A stretch of 24,439 nt of DNA from JAHCIE01 sp034431435 (lineage in GTDB: Bacteria > Chloroflexota > Anaerolineae > Epilineales > JAHCIE01). A program made the translations under genes and the position numbers. A model generated the notes under the pieces. The model saw only the letters and a program-made list of their open reading frames with translations. It did no database searches and was not told the origin of the DNA. Position 1 is the stretch's first letter, and the number at the start of each line of letters is the position of its first letter. Shown one piece after another: positions 16,033-23,826 of this stretch. The stretch covers positions 1 through 24,439 of the forward strand of contig DAOUDG010000018.1 of NCBI GenBank assembly GCA_034431435.1. Direction: 5' to 3'.

Positions 16033-16093
16033 CGGCTTCTAGAAGCGTCAGCCGGGCCACATCGCCGCCCGCTGCCTCGCCAGGGAGAAGCCA

Positions 16094-17041
16094 ATGCAGG
16101 CAACCCAGACTCAGTCTCGCGGCGCGCCCGTCGTCGATGAACGCGCCCGCGCCGCACGCCACAGGGAGCGCGAGATCCGGCAGTTCCTGCTGGGTATGGC
16201 CTTCCTCATCCCGTCCCTTATCGTCTTCGTCGTCTTCGTCTTCTACCCCGTCGCGCGCTCCATCTACCTCAGTACCTACCTCACCGACCCCCTGGGCCGG
16301 CCGAGCGTCTTCGTCGGGACCGAGATCTACACCGACCTGCTCCGAGACCCCCTGTTCCTAAACTCCATCTGGGTGAGCATCAAGCTAACCTTGCTCATCG
16401 TGCCCGCCCTCATCGTGCTCGCCCTGGCCCTGGCCGTCCTCGCCAACCGCGCCCTGCGCGGCATCGGCTTCTTCCGCTTCCTCTACGCCTCCACCATCTC
16501 CATCTCGACCGCCATCGCCTCGACCATCTTCCTGCTCATGTTCAGCTTCCAGATCGGAACCATCAATTACCTGCTCGACCTGGTGGGCATCCAGCCGGTG
16601 CCCTGGCTGCTCAGCCCTGAGTGGGCGCCGGTGTCGATCGCCATTGCCACCATCTGGTCGACCCTCGGCTTCACCTTCATCGTCCTGCTCAGCGGCATGC
16701 AGGGCATCCCCGAGGAACTGTACGAGAGCGCAGCCCTCGACGGCGCGCATGGCTGGTCCCTCTTCCGCCACATTACCATCCCGCTGCTGTCGCCAACCCT
16801 CTTCTTCCTCATCGTCGTCTCGACCATCGCCGTCTTCCAAGCCTTCACCCAAATCTACGTCATGACCAAAGGCGGCCCCAGCGACAGCACCTACAGCATC
16901 GTCTACTCCATCTACGAAGAGGCGTTCATCCGCTTCCAGTTCGGTAGCGCGTCGGCCCAGGCCGTCATCCTCTTCATCATCATGCTGAGCCTGACCATTA
17001 TCCAGTTCCAGGTCATCGAGCGAAGGGTGCACTACGGATGA
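16094..17041 (+). CDS. ABC transporter permease, UgpA/MalF type
   Basis: The 315-residue membrane protein has a charged 30-residue cytoplasmic N-terminus, about six membrane segments and the EAA loop at about 208-235 (EELYESAALDGA and then ITIPLLSP). TKGGPSDSTYSIVYSIYEEA at 258-277 is typical of UgpA-like permeases. AGGGAGAAG lies just before the ATG. Together with the next two genes it makes a glycerol-3-phosphate- or sugar-type importer. The stop overlaps the next start as ATGA. Confidence 0.94.
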   Translation: MQATQTQSRGAPVVDERARAARHREREIRQFLLGMAFLIPSLIVFVVFVFYPVARSIYLSTYLTDPLGRPSVFVGTEIYTDLLRDPLFLNSIWVSIKLTLLIVPALIVLALALAVLANRALRGIGFFRFLYASTISISTAIASTIFLLMFSFQIGTINYLLDLVGIQPVPWLLSPEWAPVSIAIATIWSTLGFTFIVLLSGMQGIPEELYESAALDGAHGWSLFRHITIPLLSPTLFFLIVVSTIAVFQAFTQIYVMTKGGPSDSTYSIVYSIYEEAFIRFQFGSASAQAVILFIIMLSLTIIQFQVIERRVHYG

Positions 17042-17865
17042 AAGGCACAACCCTCGGCCACGCTATCGCCTACACGCTGCTGGCTCTGGCCGCCATCGTC
17101 GTCATCTTCCCCCTATGGGTCGCCGTCGGCACGAGCCTCGTGCCGGTGGCCGATGCCTTGCGCCCGCCCGCCAACCTGTTCCCCTTCCAAAACTTCCACC
17201 CGCAGAACTACGTCGATGTCTTTCGGCAGATCCCCATCGCGCGCTTCCTGTTCAACAGCTTTGTTCAAGCCAGCATGGTCACCCTCGGCCAGCTTGTCAC
17301 GGCCGCCCTGGCCGCCTACGCCTTTTCCTTCATCCCCTTCAAGGGCCGCAATCTCATGTTCCTGGTGTTCCTGGCGACGCTCATGATTCCCTGGGAAGTG
17401 ACCATCATTCCCAACTTCCAGACCATTCGCCAGTTCCGCTGGATCGACACTTACCAGGGCCTGGCGGCCCCCTTCCTGGCAACCGCCTTTGGAACCTTCC
17501 TGCTGCGCCAGAGCTTCCTCACCCTACCCCGCGAGTTGTACGACGCCGCCGTGATCGACGGCGCAGGCCACCTGCGCTACCTGACCACCGTCGTCCTGCC
17601 CCTGTCGCGGCCTGCCCTGGGCACACTGGCCATCTATGCCTTCGTCAACACCTGGAACCAGTTCTTCTGGCCCCTCCTCGTCACCAACGACAAGAACATG
17701 CGCACCGTGCAGATCGGCATCGCCATGCTGCAGCAGGAAGAGGCCGCCCAGTGGAACATCGTCATGGCGGGCGCAGTGCTGGCCCTGCTACCCACCTTCG
17801 TGCTGCTCATCATCGGCCAGAAGCAGCTCATCCGCGGCCTCACCGCCGGCGCGCTGAAAGGATGA
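17038..17865 (+). CDS. ABC transporter permease, UgpE/MalG type
   Basis: The 275-residue protein has about six membrane segments. MIPWEVTIIPNFQTI at 116-130 is the spelling seen in UgpE-type permeases, and the EAA loop is at about 165-193 (ELYDAAVIDGAG, then VVLPLSRPAL). It is translationally coupled to the preceding permease through the ATGA overlap and is followed by the binding-protein gene after a 167-bp spacer with hairpins. Confidence 0.94.
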   Translation: MKGTTLGHAIAYTLLALAAIVVIFPLWVAVGTSLVPVADALRPPANLFPFQNFHPQNYVDVFRQIPIARFLFNSFVQASMVTLGQLVTAALAAYAFSFIPFKGRNLMFLVFLATLMIPWEVTIIPNFQTIRQFRWIDTYQGLAAPFLATAFGTFLLRQSFLTLPRELYDAAVIDGAGHLRYLTTVVLPLSRPALGTLAIYAFVNTWNQFFWPLLVTNDKNMRTVQIGIAMLQQEEAAQWNIVMAGAVLALLPTFVLLIIGQKQLIRGLTAGALKG

Positions 17866-17980
17866 CCGCCCCCTGCTTCGGGACAACGATGTTCCCCCGC
17901 CCGCCAGCCTTCAATAGCACGCAGGCGCGAAGAGAAGATGGGTCTGCACCGTTCCACGGCCTACCGTCTGCTTAACACAA

Positions 17981-18021
17981 CCCGGTACACCGGGCGAGAA
18001 TGAGCTCGCCCCTCAAGGAGG
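17981..18021 (+). promoter_or_regulatory. Overlapping hairpins and ribosome binding site before the binding-protein gene
   Basis: GGGCGAG (17992-17998) pairs with CTCGCCC (18005-18011) around AATGAG, three bases before the AAGGAGG ribosome binding site at 18015-18021. A second, weaker stem, CCCGG with CCGGG around TACA (17981-17994), shares the GGG and would be mutually exclusive. Such structure between permease and binding-protein genes often changes their relative expression; here that is inference. Confidence 0.45.
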
Positions 18022-18032
18022 AGAACCTACCC

Positions 18033-19616
18033 ATGAAACGTCTGAGTCTGCTGACCGTCGTCATCCTGGCCCTGCTGGTCGCCGCCTGTGGCGGCCAGGC
18101 CGCCGCACCCCCCGCCGCCGCGCCCACCGCTGCCGCCGCCGCCAAGGCCGCAGCGCCGACGGTGGCCGCCGCCGTGCAACAGGCTGCGCCCACCGTCGCT
18201 GCCGCGGCCGCACCAAAGGCGACAGAAGCCCCTAAGGCCGCCGCGCCCGCCGCGACGGAAGCCCCTAAGGCCGCCGCGCCCGCCGCGACCCTCGCCGCCC
18301 CAACGCCCCTCCCCACCGGCGTCACCAAGGCCGTGACCCTCAAGCCCGGTCAGACCAAGGTCACCTTCTGGCACGCCATGGGCGGCGCGCTGGGTGAAGA
18401 GACCCAGAAGCTGGTCGATGGCTTCAACGCCTCCCAGGACAAGTACGTCGTCGAGGCTACCTTCCAGGGCAACTACGACAACTCCCTGGCCAAGCTGCGC
18501 GCCGGCCTCGCCACCAAGGACGTGCCCACCCTGATGCAGGTCTACGACATCGGCACGCGCCTGATGACGGACCTCGACGTAGTCACGCCCATGCAGAAGT
18601 TCATCGACGCCGAGAAGTACGATGTCTCCGACCTCGAGCCGGCCGTCCTCAACTACTACACCGTCAACAAGCAGCTCCAGTCGATGCCCTTCAACACCTC
18701 CGGCCCCATCCTGTACTACAACAAGGACGCCTTCACCAAGGCCGGCCTCGACCCTGAGAAGCCGCCGCGCACCTGGGAAGAAGTCGCCGTCGCCGCCAAG
18801 GCCCTCAAGGAAAAGGCGGGCATGGAGTGCGGCATCGCCCTGATCTGGTACGGCTGGTTCTTCGAGCAGTGGCAGGCCACCGGCGGCAACTTCTACGCCG
18901 ACAACGAGAATGGCCGCGCCGCCCCCGCCACCAAGGCCGCCTTCAACACCCAGTATTCGCAGGACCTGCTCAAGTGGATGAAGGACATGATCGACAACGG
19001 GACGGCCTGCAACGCCGGCCGCAACGCCGCCGGTGGTAGCGACGCCGCCCAAACCGCCTTCGAGCAGCAGAAGGCAGGCATGTTCATCGAGTCCACCGCC
19101 CGCCTGCGCCGCGTTGTCGATAACACCGAGGGCAAGGGCGTCTTCAAGGTCGGCACCGGTTGGATGCCGCGCCAGAAAGCCGAAGACTACGACAAGGCCG
19201 GCACCATCATCGGCGGCGCCTCCCTGTGGGCCTTGAAGGATCGCCCCCAGGAAGAGCAGCAGGGTGCGTGGGAGTTCATCAAGTACGTGGCTGCCGCGCC
19301 GCAGCAGGCCCAGTGGCATGTCGGCACCGGCTACTACCCCATCCGCAAGTCCGGCTACAACGACCCCAAGGCGGTCGAGTGGCGGACCAAGTACCCGCAG
19401 TTCAACACCGCCCGCGAGCAACTCCAGAAGAGTCCCATCAACAACGCCACGGCGGGCGCGCTGCTGGGTGTCTTCCCCTCGGCCCGCCAGACCATCGAGA
19501 AGGGCATGGAAGACATCATGCTCGGCAAGGTCCAGATCCCGGCCATGCTGGAGGGCGCTGCGTCCTCCGTCACCAAGGAGATCGAGACCTACAATCGCAC
19601 CATCCGCCCGCGCTAG
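18033..19616 (+). CDS. Extracellular solute-binding lipoprotein, UgpB-like
   Basis: I place the start of this 527-residue protein at 18033, after AAGGAGG; an ATG at 18000 in frame falls inside the leader hairpin. Residues 1-18 are the signal, with lipobox VAAC and lipidated Cys19. Residues 20-100 are a long Ala/Pro/Lys linker that includes the 11-residue unit EAPKAAAPAAT twice. The binding domain starts at about 108: VTFWHAMGGALGEE, GNYDNS (146-151) and QVYDIGT (169-175) are all close to UgpB. The family binds sn-glycerol-3-phosphate or glycerophosphodiesters, though relatives bind sugars, so the ligand is probable and not certain. It follows the UgpA/UgpE-like permease genes and ends the operon. 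Confidence 0.93.
   Translation: MKRLSLLTVVILALLVAACGGQAAAPPAAAPTAAAAAKAAAPTVAAAVQQAAPTVAAAAAPKATEAPKAAAPAATEAPKAAAPAATLAAPTPLPTGVTKAVTLKPGQTKVTFWHAMGGALGEETQKLVDGFNASQDKYVVEATFQGNYDNSLAKLRAGLATKDVPTLMQVYDIGTRLMTDLDVVTPMQKFIDAEKYDVSDLEPAVLNYYTVNKQLQSMPFNTSGPILYYNKDAFTKAGLDPEKPPRTWEEVAVAAKALKEKAGMECGIALIWYGWFFEQWQATGGNFYADNENGRAAPATKAAFNTQYSQDLLKWMKDMIDNGTACNAGRNAAGGSDAAQTAFEQQKAGMFIESTARLRRVVDNTEGKGVFKVGTGWMPRQKAEDYDKAGTIIGGASLWALKDRPQEEQQGAWEFIKYVAAAPQQAQWHVGTGYYPIRKSGYNDPKAVEWRTKYPQFNTAREQLQKSPINNATAGALLGVFPSARQTIEKGMEDIMLGKVQIPAMLEGAASSVTKEIETYNRTIRPR
18225..18290 (+). repeat. 33-bp tandem duplication in the lipoprotein linker
   Basis: 18225-18257 and 18258-18290 are identical except at the last base. 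They encode two copies of EAPKAAAPAAT (residues 65-86) in the linker between the lipid anchor and the binding domain. The unit is in frame, so copy-number change would only alter linker length. Confidence 0.9.
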
Positions 19617-19718
19617 GACGACCACCGACCACGCTGTCCTCGCACCCCTACTGGCTCCCCGCGCAGACCGGGGGCTGGCGGGTAAGGCCAGGGTGAGGAT
19701 CTGACATCGACCGAGAGC

Positions 19719-19767
19719 GAAACGTGACACGTGAAGAACTTCGCCAGTTCTTCACGTGTCACGTTTC
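19719..19767. terminator. 22-bp perfect hairpin between convergent genes (likely bidirectional terminator)
   Basis: The left arm 19719-19740 and the right arm 19746-19767 are perfect inverted copies around the loop TCGCC. The hairpin lies 7 bases past the stop of the minus-strand lipoprotein gene and about 100 bases past the stop of the UgpB-like gene. It is far more AT-rich than its surroundings. No U-tract follows on either side, apart from the TTT inside the arm, so rho-independent termination is plausible but not typical. An alternative is a small mobile palindromic element. Confidence 0.6.
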
Positions 19768-19774
19768 AGCCCCT

Positions 19775-20287
19775 TCAACCCTTGACCACCCGTATGGTCA
19801 ATACGTAGTCGCCCTTCGGCGTCTCTTGCTGCGTCTTCGGCGGCTGTACGCCCACGAGAGTCACCGTATAGCCGCCCACCGACTTGCTTTGGGCGTCCTT
19901 CGGCGCGCTCGCCAGTGTGACCGTCCCCAGAGCGCGCCCGCCCTCACTGACACTTACCGTGACCTTCGCCTCCCCCGCCCGAGCGCACGTCACCCCCTGC
20001 GGGCAGCGCGAGTCCAGCACATCCAACACCTCGACCTGCACCCCCCCATCCGCCACCCAGAGCGACTGACCCACCCGTACCGAGGCGGTCGCCCCCAGAC
20101 TCGCCGCCACAGCGTTCGCCGGCATACCCGTCGCCCCGCCTCCCCCGCCTGCCTCGTGCGTCGCTGTCGGCGCGCCCGCCGGCGCAACGGGCGGCGCGCT
20201 CGTTGGCCCCACCGCCGCGCCACACCCCGCCGCGAGCAGAGCCACCAGCGCCAGAACCATCATCACCCTGGCTGTATTGCGTCCCAT
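19775..20287 (-). CDS. Small lipoprotein of unknown function with SRCPxxVxC domain
   Basis: The 170-residue protein has a lipoprotein signal with lipobox LAAGC and Cys22; I start it at 20287 because this gives a proper signal peptide and has AGGTAAGGG upstream, while a further 41 codons upstream look non-coding. Residues 23-62 are a Pro/Ala/Gly linker. The globular part from 66 has SRCPQGVTCARAGEAKV at 93-109, a pattern found in many short bacterial lipoproteins of unknown role, with Cys95 and Cys101 probably disulfide-bonded. The rest is beta-strand-like. It is divergent from the repeat-protein pair and could share its control region. Confidence 0.82.
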   Translation of the reverse strand: MGRNTARVMMVLALVALLAAGCGAAVGPTSAPPVAPAGAPTATHEAGGGGGATGMPANAVAASLGATASVRVGQSLWVADGGVQVEVLDVLDSRCPQGVTCARAGEAKVTVSVSEGGRALGTVTLASAPKDAQSKSVGGYTVTLVGVQPPKTQQETPKGDYVLTIRVVKG

Positions 20288-20611
20288 AGCCCTTACCTGT
20301 ACCTCACTGAACGCACGACCCTCACGCCGCATCGCGATCACCGCGAAGGCCCTACCGGCATCAGGATGACAATCGCGCGTCCCTGATTCAGTCCCTGGTC
20401 CGCTCTCCACTCTCTAGACTCCCCCCCCCTGTGCCAAGTTCCACCGCATCTCTGTGAAACATTTCACAGCCAGGCCTGCGTGTCCCACCTTACAATGGCC
20501 TTACCAGGGGAACCATCGCAAGGGGAAAACGCCCGGCAAGGAGCGCGTATGGAGAGACTCGAACCCATCCCCACCCCACCCAACCACCCCGTACAGGCCA
20601 CAGGAGGTCGC
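20288..20611. other. Divergent regulatory region between the lipoprotein and the repeat-protein pair
   Basis: This 324-bp gap holds no convincing gene. From 20288 to 20410 the minus frame stays open but lacks a signal or start worth using. A run of nine C lies at 20421-20429. The CRP-like dyad and -10 are listed separately. The leader 20503-20611 is rich in CCACCC-type units and ends with AGGAGGT. Confidence 0.6.
20452..20503 (+). promoter_or_regulatory. Class II CRP/FNR-type promoter of the repeat-protein pair
   Basis: CTGTGAAACATTTCACAG (20452-20469) is a dyad with 8-bp arms. Its core is TGTGA-N6-TCACA, a 10 of 10 match to the CRP half-site consensus. TACAAT lies at 20491-20496, and the likely first transcribed base is the A at 20503. 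That puts the dyad centre (20460/20461) at about -42, the class II activator position. No acceptable -35 is present 16-18 bp from the -10, as expected for an activator-dependent promoter. Confidence 0.65.
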
Positions 20612-22669
20612 ATGTCCCGCGTCTGGAGAATGGGCCGATGGCTCCTGGCAGCCATCGGCCTCGTCCTGCTCATCGGCCAGGCCGACCGTCCCGCCCTCGC
20701 CGTGGGCCGCGACCAGCTGGCCCAGTGTCGCACCGCCGCCTTCTCCACCGAGCAGAGCTTCTTCATGCAGGCTGGCGAGCCAGTCGACGGCAACCGCTGG
20801 ATCTCTGACGGCGACCTGCTGTCGCCGGCCGGCTTCGTCTGCGCCCGCAACGCCGATCTCACCCAGGTCTTCAGCCCCACCGGCGGCCGCCTGCCCGATC
20901 TCGGCCTCGATGCCGTCGACGTGTTCGACGTCGAGAACTTCGTCGTCGCCTTCTCCACCGAGATCGACCACCCCAGGGTCGCCTTCAAGTCCGGCGACCT
21001 GCTCATCACCAACGGCGCTGTCATCCCCAACGTCGCCCTGGTCGCCCCCTTCTTCGCCGCCGTCAGTCAGTCCCCCTACGACGTGGGCCTCGACGAGGTC
21101 AAGCTCGTAGGCAGCGACGACAACATCCGCGCCTTCCTCGATTTCGCCCTGGCCGTCCCCCGCGACGCCTGGCTCGAAAACCCCGGTCGGCTGCGCGAGG
21201 AGCTGCTACGCTTCAAGGTCGATATCTGGTTCTCCGTCGAGGAGACGGCCCTCACCCCCAATTTTACGCCTATCTTCCTCGACGGCGACTTGCTCTCGGC
21301 CAGCGGCAGCATCATCGTCCATCAGGGCGACTTCTTCCCGCTCGCCATCCCCGCCGGCCTGCCCACCCGTGGCGTCGACTTCGGCCTCGATGCCTTTGCC
21401 CTGACGGCCCCGCGCAACGCCGACCGCGCCACACTGACGCGCAGCCTCGTGTTCTCCATCGAGATCAGCTACACCACCGAGGAGCCGCCCCTCTTCGACT
21501 TCACCGACGGCGACGTCCTCCGCTATGGCACGGCGGCCATCGTCAACAAGAACTACGACCTGATTCAGGCCTTCAACCCGGCCGCCAAAGACCTCGGCCT
21601 CGACGCCCTCGCCCTCGCCAGTCGCGACCCGCTAGAGTCCAAGATTCAGGTCATCTGCAACCAGTCCACCCTCGAGTTCGACGGCGGCGAAGCCCTCGTC
21701 GGTGGCCCCGGCACCGGCCTGTACATGAAGGACCGCGCCCTGGGCACACCCAAGAACCCCCGTCGCCCCTGCGGGGCCTACGTCCCCATCGACGGCACAG
21801 TCCCCGCCGGCGCGACCAAGTTCCGCGTCACCTACCGCCTCGCCGGTACGCCGCGTCCCGCCTTCGGCGCGCCCGGCAACGGCGTCCTCACCGAGTGGTC
21901 CGTCGCTCATCGTGACCCCGCCTGGTTCGGCTGGTGCTACGCCCCCGACCTGGGCAACCTGCTGGCGCTGAGCCTCGCCACCGACGCCGACGGCTGGATG
22001 GACGCCGCCAACTATCTCCAGGCCAAGAACGGCACGGGCAGCTTCTCCGACGGCTGCGTCAACGCCGAGATGCGCTTCGGCGTCTGGAACAGCACCACCG
22101 CCCCCGATCCCAACGGCCACTATGTCGTCTGGCTCGAGTGGGTGGACGGGTCCGGCAACCACCAGGAGAACGCCGACCACCACATCCAGCTCGACAACCG
22201 CACCCCCACCGACGCGCCCGGCTCGCCCGCGCCTGTCAAGCTCCAGCTGCGCCTCGAAGACGGCGTGACCATCGTCCCGCCCTGCGGCGAAGCGCCCACC
22301 ACCGCCACCAAGCTCCAGGTGTGGGGCCAGTTCGACGACCCCTACTATTGGTACTTCACCGTCGCCCTCAAGGGTGGCAACCCGCCCACCGTCTGGAACT
22401 TCGGCCCCCACAACTACTACGACGTCAACGACGGCACCGTGGGCCTGAAGAACACCAACGACACCGGCACCACGCCCGACAGTACCCTTGTCCACCTGCG
22501 CGACATCGACCTGACCACCCTGGGGCCGAACTTCGGCAAGTGCTGCTACCTGCTGGAGATGTACGTCTGGGACGCCTCGCTGATGTACAGCTTCGACCAC
22601 AAGGACGTCAACGTCATCCTGCCCCACTACGGCTACCAGTTCCTGACCTTCTCGGCCGGTGGCCCGTGA
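20612..22669 (+). CDS. Secreted four-repeat protein with large C-terminal domain, unknown function
   Basis: The 685-residue protein starts at the ATG at 20612, which has AGGAGGT at 20602-20608; an in-frame ATG at 20480 overlaps the promoter. Residues 1-30 are a signal peptide ending PALA. Four copies of a repeat follow, each with an FS-x-E strand, a (D/S)GDLL turn and a D-x-GLD(A/E) end: 44-101, 114-162, 207-261 and 281-332. A helical insert (about 170-205) lies between repeats two and three. Cys39 and Cys77 in repeat one are conserved in the next gene product and probably form a disulfide. Residues about 345-685 are a separate Trp/Tyr/Asn-rich, beta-type region with further cysteines. I recognise no named domain. 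It precedes its shorter paralog by 20 bp. Confidence 0.9.
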   Translation: MSRVWRMGRWLLAAIGLVLLIGQADRPALAVGRDQLAQCRTAAFSTEQSFFMQAGEPVDGNRWISDGDLLSPAGFVCARNADLTQVFSPTGGRLPDLGLDAVDVFDVENFVVAFSTEIDHPRVAFKSGDLLITNGAVIPNVALVAPFFAAVSQSPYDVGLDEVKLVGSDDNIRAFLDFALAVPRDAWLENPGRLREELLRFKVDIWFSVEETALTPNFTPIFLDGDLLSASGSIIVHQGDFFPLAIPAGLPTRGVDFGLDAFALTAPRNADRATLTRSLVFSIEISYTTEEPPLFDFTDGDVLRYGTAAIVNKNYDLIQAFNPAAKDLGLDALALASRDPLESKIQVICNQSTLEFDGGEALVGGPGTGLYMKDRALGTPKNPRRPCGAYVPIDGTVPAGATKFRVTYRLAGTPRPAFGAPGNGVLTEWSVAHRDPAWFGWCYAPDLGNLLALSLATDADGWMDAANYLQAKNGTGSFSDGCVNAEMRFGVWNSTTAPDPNGHYVVWLEWVDGSGNHQENADHHIQLDNRTPTDAPGSPAPVKLQLRLEDGVTIVPPCGEAPTTATKLQVWGQFDDPYYWYFTVALKGGNPPTVWNFGPHNYYDVNDGTVGLKNTNDTGTTPDSTLVHLRDIDLTTLGPNFGKCCYLLEMYVWDASLMYSFDHKDVNVILPHYGYQFLTFSAGGP

Positions 22670-22689
22670 CGCGCGGCTAAGGAGATGCT

Positions 22690-23772
22690 ATGAATACCAC
22701 CACCCGCGCCCGTCACGTCCTGGAACTGGCCGCCATCCTGGCCCTGGTGGCGCTAGCCGCCCTGCTGCTCGCCACGTCACGCCCCGCCAACGCGGCCGTG
22801 CCAACCGGGGCCGCCGGCAAGCTCGCCGACTGCATCGACGGCGCCTTCTCCACCGAGCAGCGCTTCGTCAGCCACGGCACGCTGCCCAGCGACGGCAACC
22901 CGGTCATCTCGGACGGCGACCTGCTCAGCCCCAACGGCGACGTCTGCCTGCGCAACCGCGAGTTGCTGGCGGCCTTCAGCCTGCCGGGCATCGGCAACCT
23001 GCCCGACCTGGGCCTCGACGCCTCCGATATCCTCGACCTGGAGCGGCCAGTCGTCGCCTTCTCCACCGAGATCGACGACCCCTTCGGCCGCTTCACCGAG
23101 GGCGACCTGCTGACCACGACCGGCGTCGTCATCCCCAACGCCGCCCTCATGGCTACCTTCGGCGTGGGCTACGACGTCGGCCTCGATGAGGTGAAGTTCA
23201 TCGGGCGCACCAAGGACATCGTCGCCTTCCTCGACGTGGCCCGCCAGATTCCCCGCGACGAGTGGCTGAGCAACCCCGGCCGCCTCCGCCTCGAACTGGA
23301 GCGCTACAACATCGACCTCTGGTTCTCCATCGAGGAGACCGTGCGGCGGCAAGAGGGCCAGCCCCTCCTCGACGGCGACATCCTCAGCGCCCGTACCGGA
23401 ACCATCATCGCCTCCCAGGACGCCCTGCTCGACCCGCCCATCCCCGGCGGCCTGCCCACGCGCGGCGTCGACTTCGGCCTGGACGCCTTCGCCGCCCGTT
23501 GCGACGGTGCGCGCGACAGTTTCCGCTTCTCGGTCGAGATCGTCTACCGCGACACCCCCGCCCTCGTCTTCAGCGACGGCGACCTGCTCAAGCTCGGCGG
23601 CGCCGTCATCAACCGCAACAACGACTTCATCGCCGCCTTCAAGCCCGGCGTCAAGGACCTCGGCCTCGACGCCCTCGCCTACCCCGCCGACCACGCCCCG
23701 TGCAGCGAGCGCCCCTTCCTCAGCTTCCTACCGCTCATCCTCAAGAACCTCCGGCTGAGCGGCGGACAGTAG
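22690..23772 (+). CDS. Secreted four-repeat protein, shorter paralog, unknown function
   Basis: The 360-residue protein has AAGGAG at 22679-22684 before its ATG, and residues 1-35 form a signal peptide ending ANA. It has the same four repeats as the preceding protein at near-identical spacing: 53-111, 124-167, 212-266 and 280-328, with the helical insert at about 175-210 and the Cys48/Cys86 pair. It lacks the 340-residue C-terminal domain. Instead it ends, after PCSERPFLS, in FLPLILKN and ten more residues, a hydrophobic-basic tail that resembles C-terminal ends I associate with secreted Chloroflexota proteins; a sorting role is inference. Acidic GD turns could bind calcium. It is co-transcribed with the preceding gene and followed by a terminator hairpin. 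Confidence 0.9.
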   Translation: MNTTTRARHVLELAAILALVALAALLLATSRPANAAVPTGAAGKLADCIDGAFSTEQRFVSHGTLPSDGNPVISDGDLLSPNGDVCLRNRELLAAFSLPGIGNLPDLGLDASDILDLERPVVAFSTEIDDPFGRFTEGDLLTTTGVVIPNAALMATFGVGYDVGLDEVKFIGRTKDIVAFLDVARQIPRDEWLSNPGRLRLELERYNIDLWFSIEETVRRQEGQPLLDGDILSARTGTIIASQDALLDPPIPGGLPTRGVDFGLDAFAARCDGARDSFRFSVEIVYRDTPALVFSDGDLLKLGGAVINRNNDFIAAFKPGVKDLGLDALAYPADHAPCSERPFLSFLPLILKNLRLSGGQ

Positions 23773-23782
23773 ACGTTACAGC

Positions 23783-23819
23783 GAAGGCTCCCAACACCAG
23801 TCAGGCGTTGGGAGCCTTC
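23783..23819. terminator. 13-bp hairpin terminator after the repeat-protein pair
   Basis: GAAGGCTCCCAAC (23783-23795) pairs perfectly with GTTGGGAGCCTTC (23807-23819) around an 11-nt loop. It starts 11 bases after the stop of the second repeat-protein gene and ends 7 bases before the end of the convergent minus-strand gene. It therefore probably serves both genes. The T-tract is short (CTTCCTCATT). Confidence 0.75.
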
Positions 23820-23826
23820 CTCATTC

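Noticed and set aside
18027..19730. A 567-codon minus-strand frame opposite the UgpB-like gene
   Set aside because: The Gly/Leu/Val-rich translation has no start context or domain, and the plus strand encodes a clear binding protein.
20505..20580. tRNA-like sequence GGAGAGACTCGAACCCATC in the leader of the repeat-protein gene
   Set aside because: The reverse complement resembles a T-arm (GGTTCGAGTC), but the acceptor and T-stem spacing is wrong and no D-arm, anticodon arm or pairing acceptor stem is present.
20480..20611. N-terminal extension of the first repeat protein
   Set aside because: It overlaps the -10 box and start region and lacks a ribosome binding site, while 20612 has AGGAGGT and a clean signal peptide.
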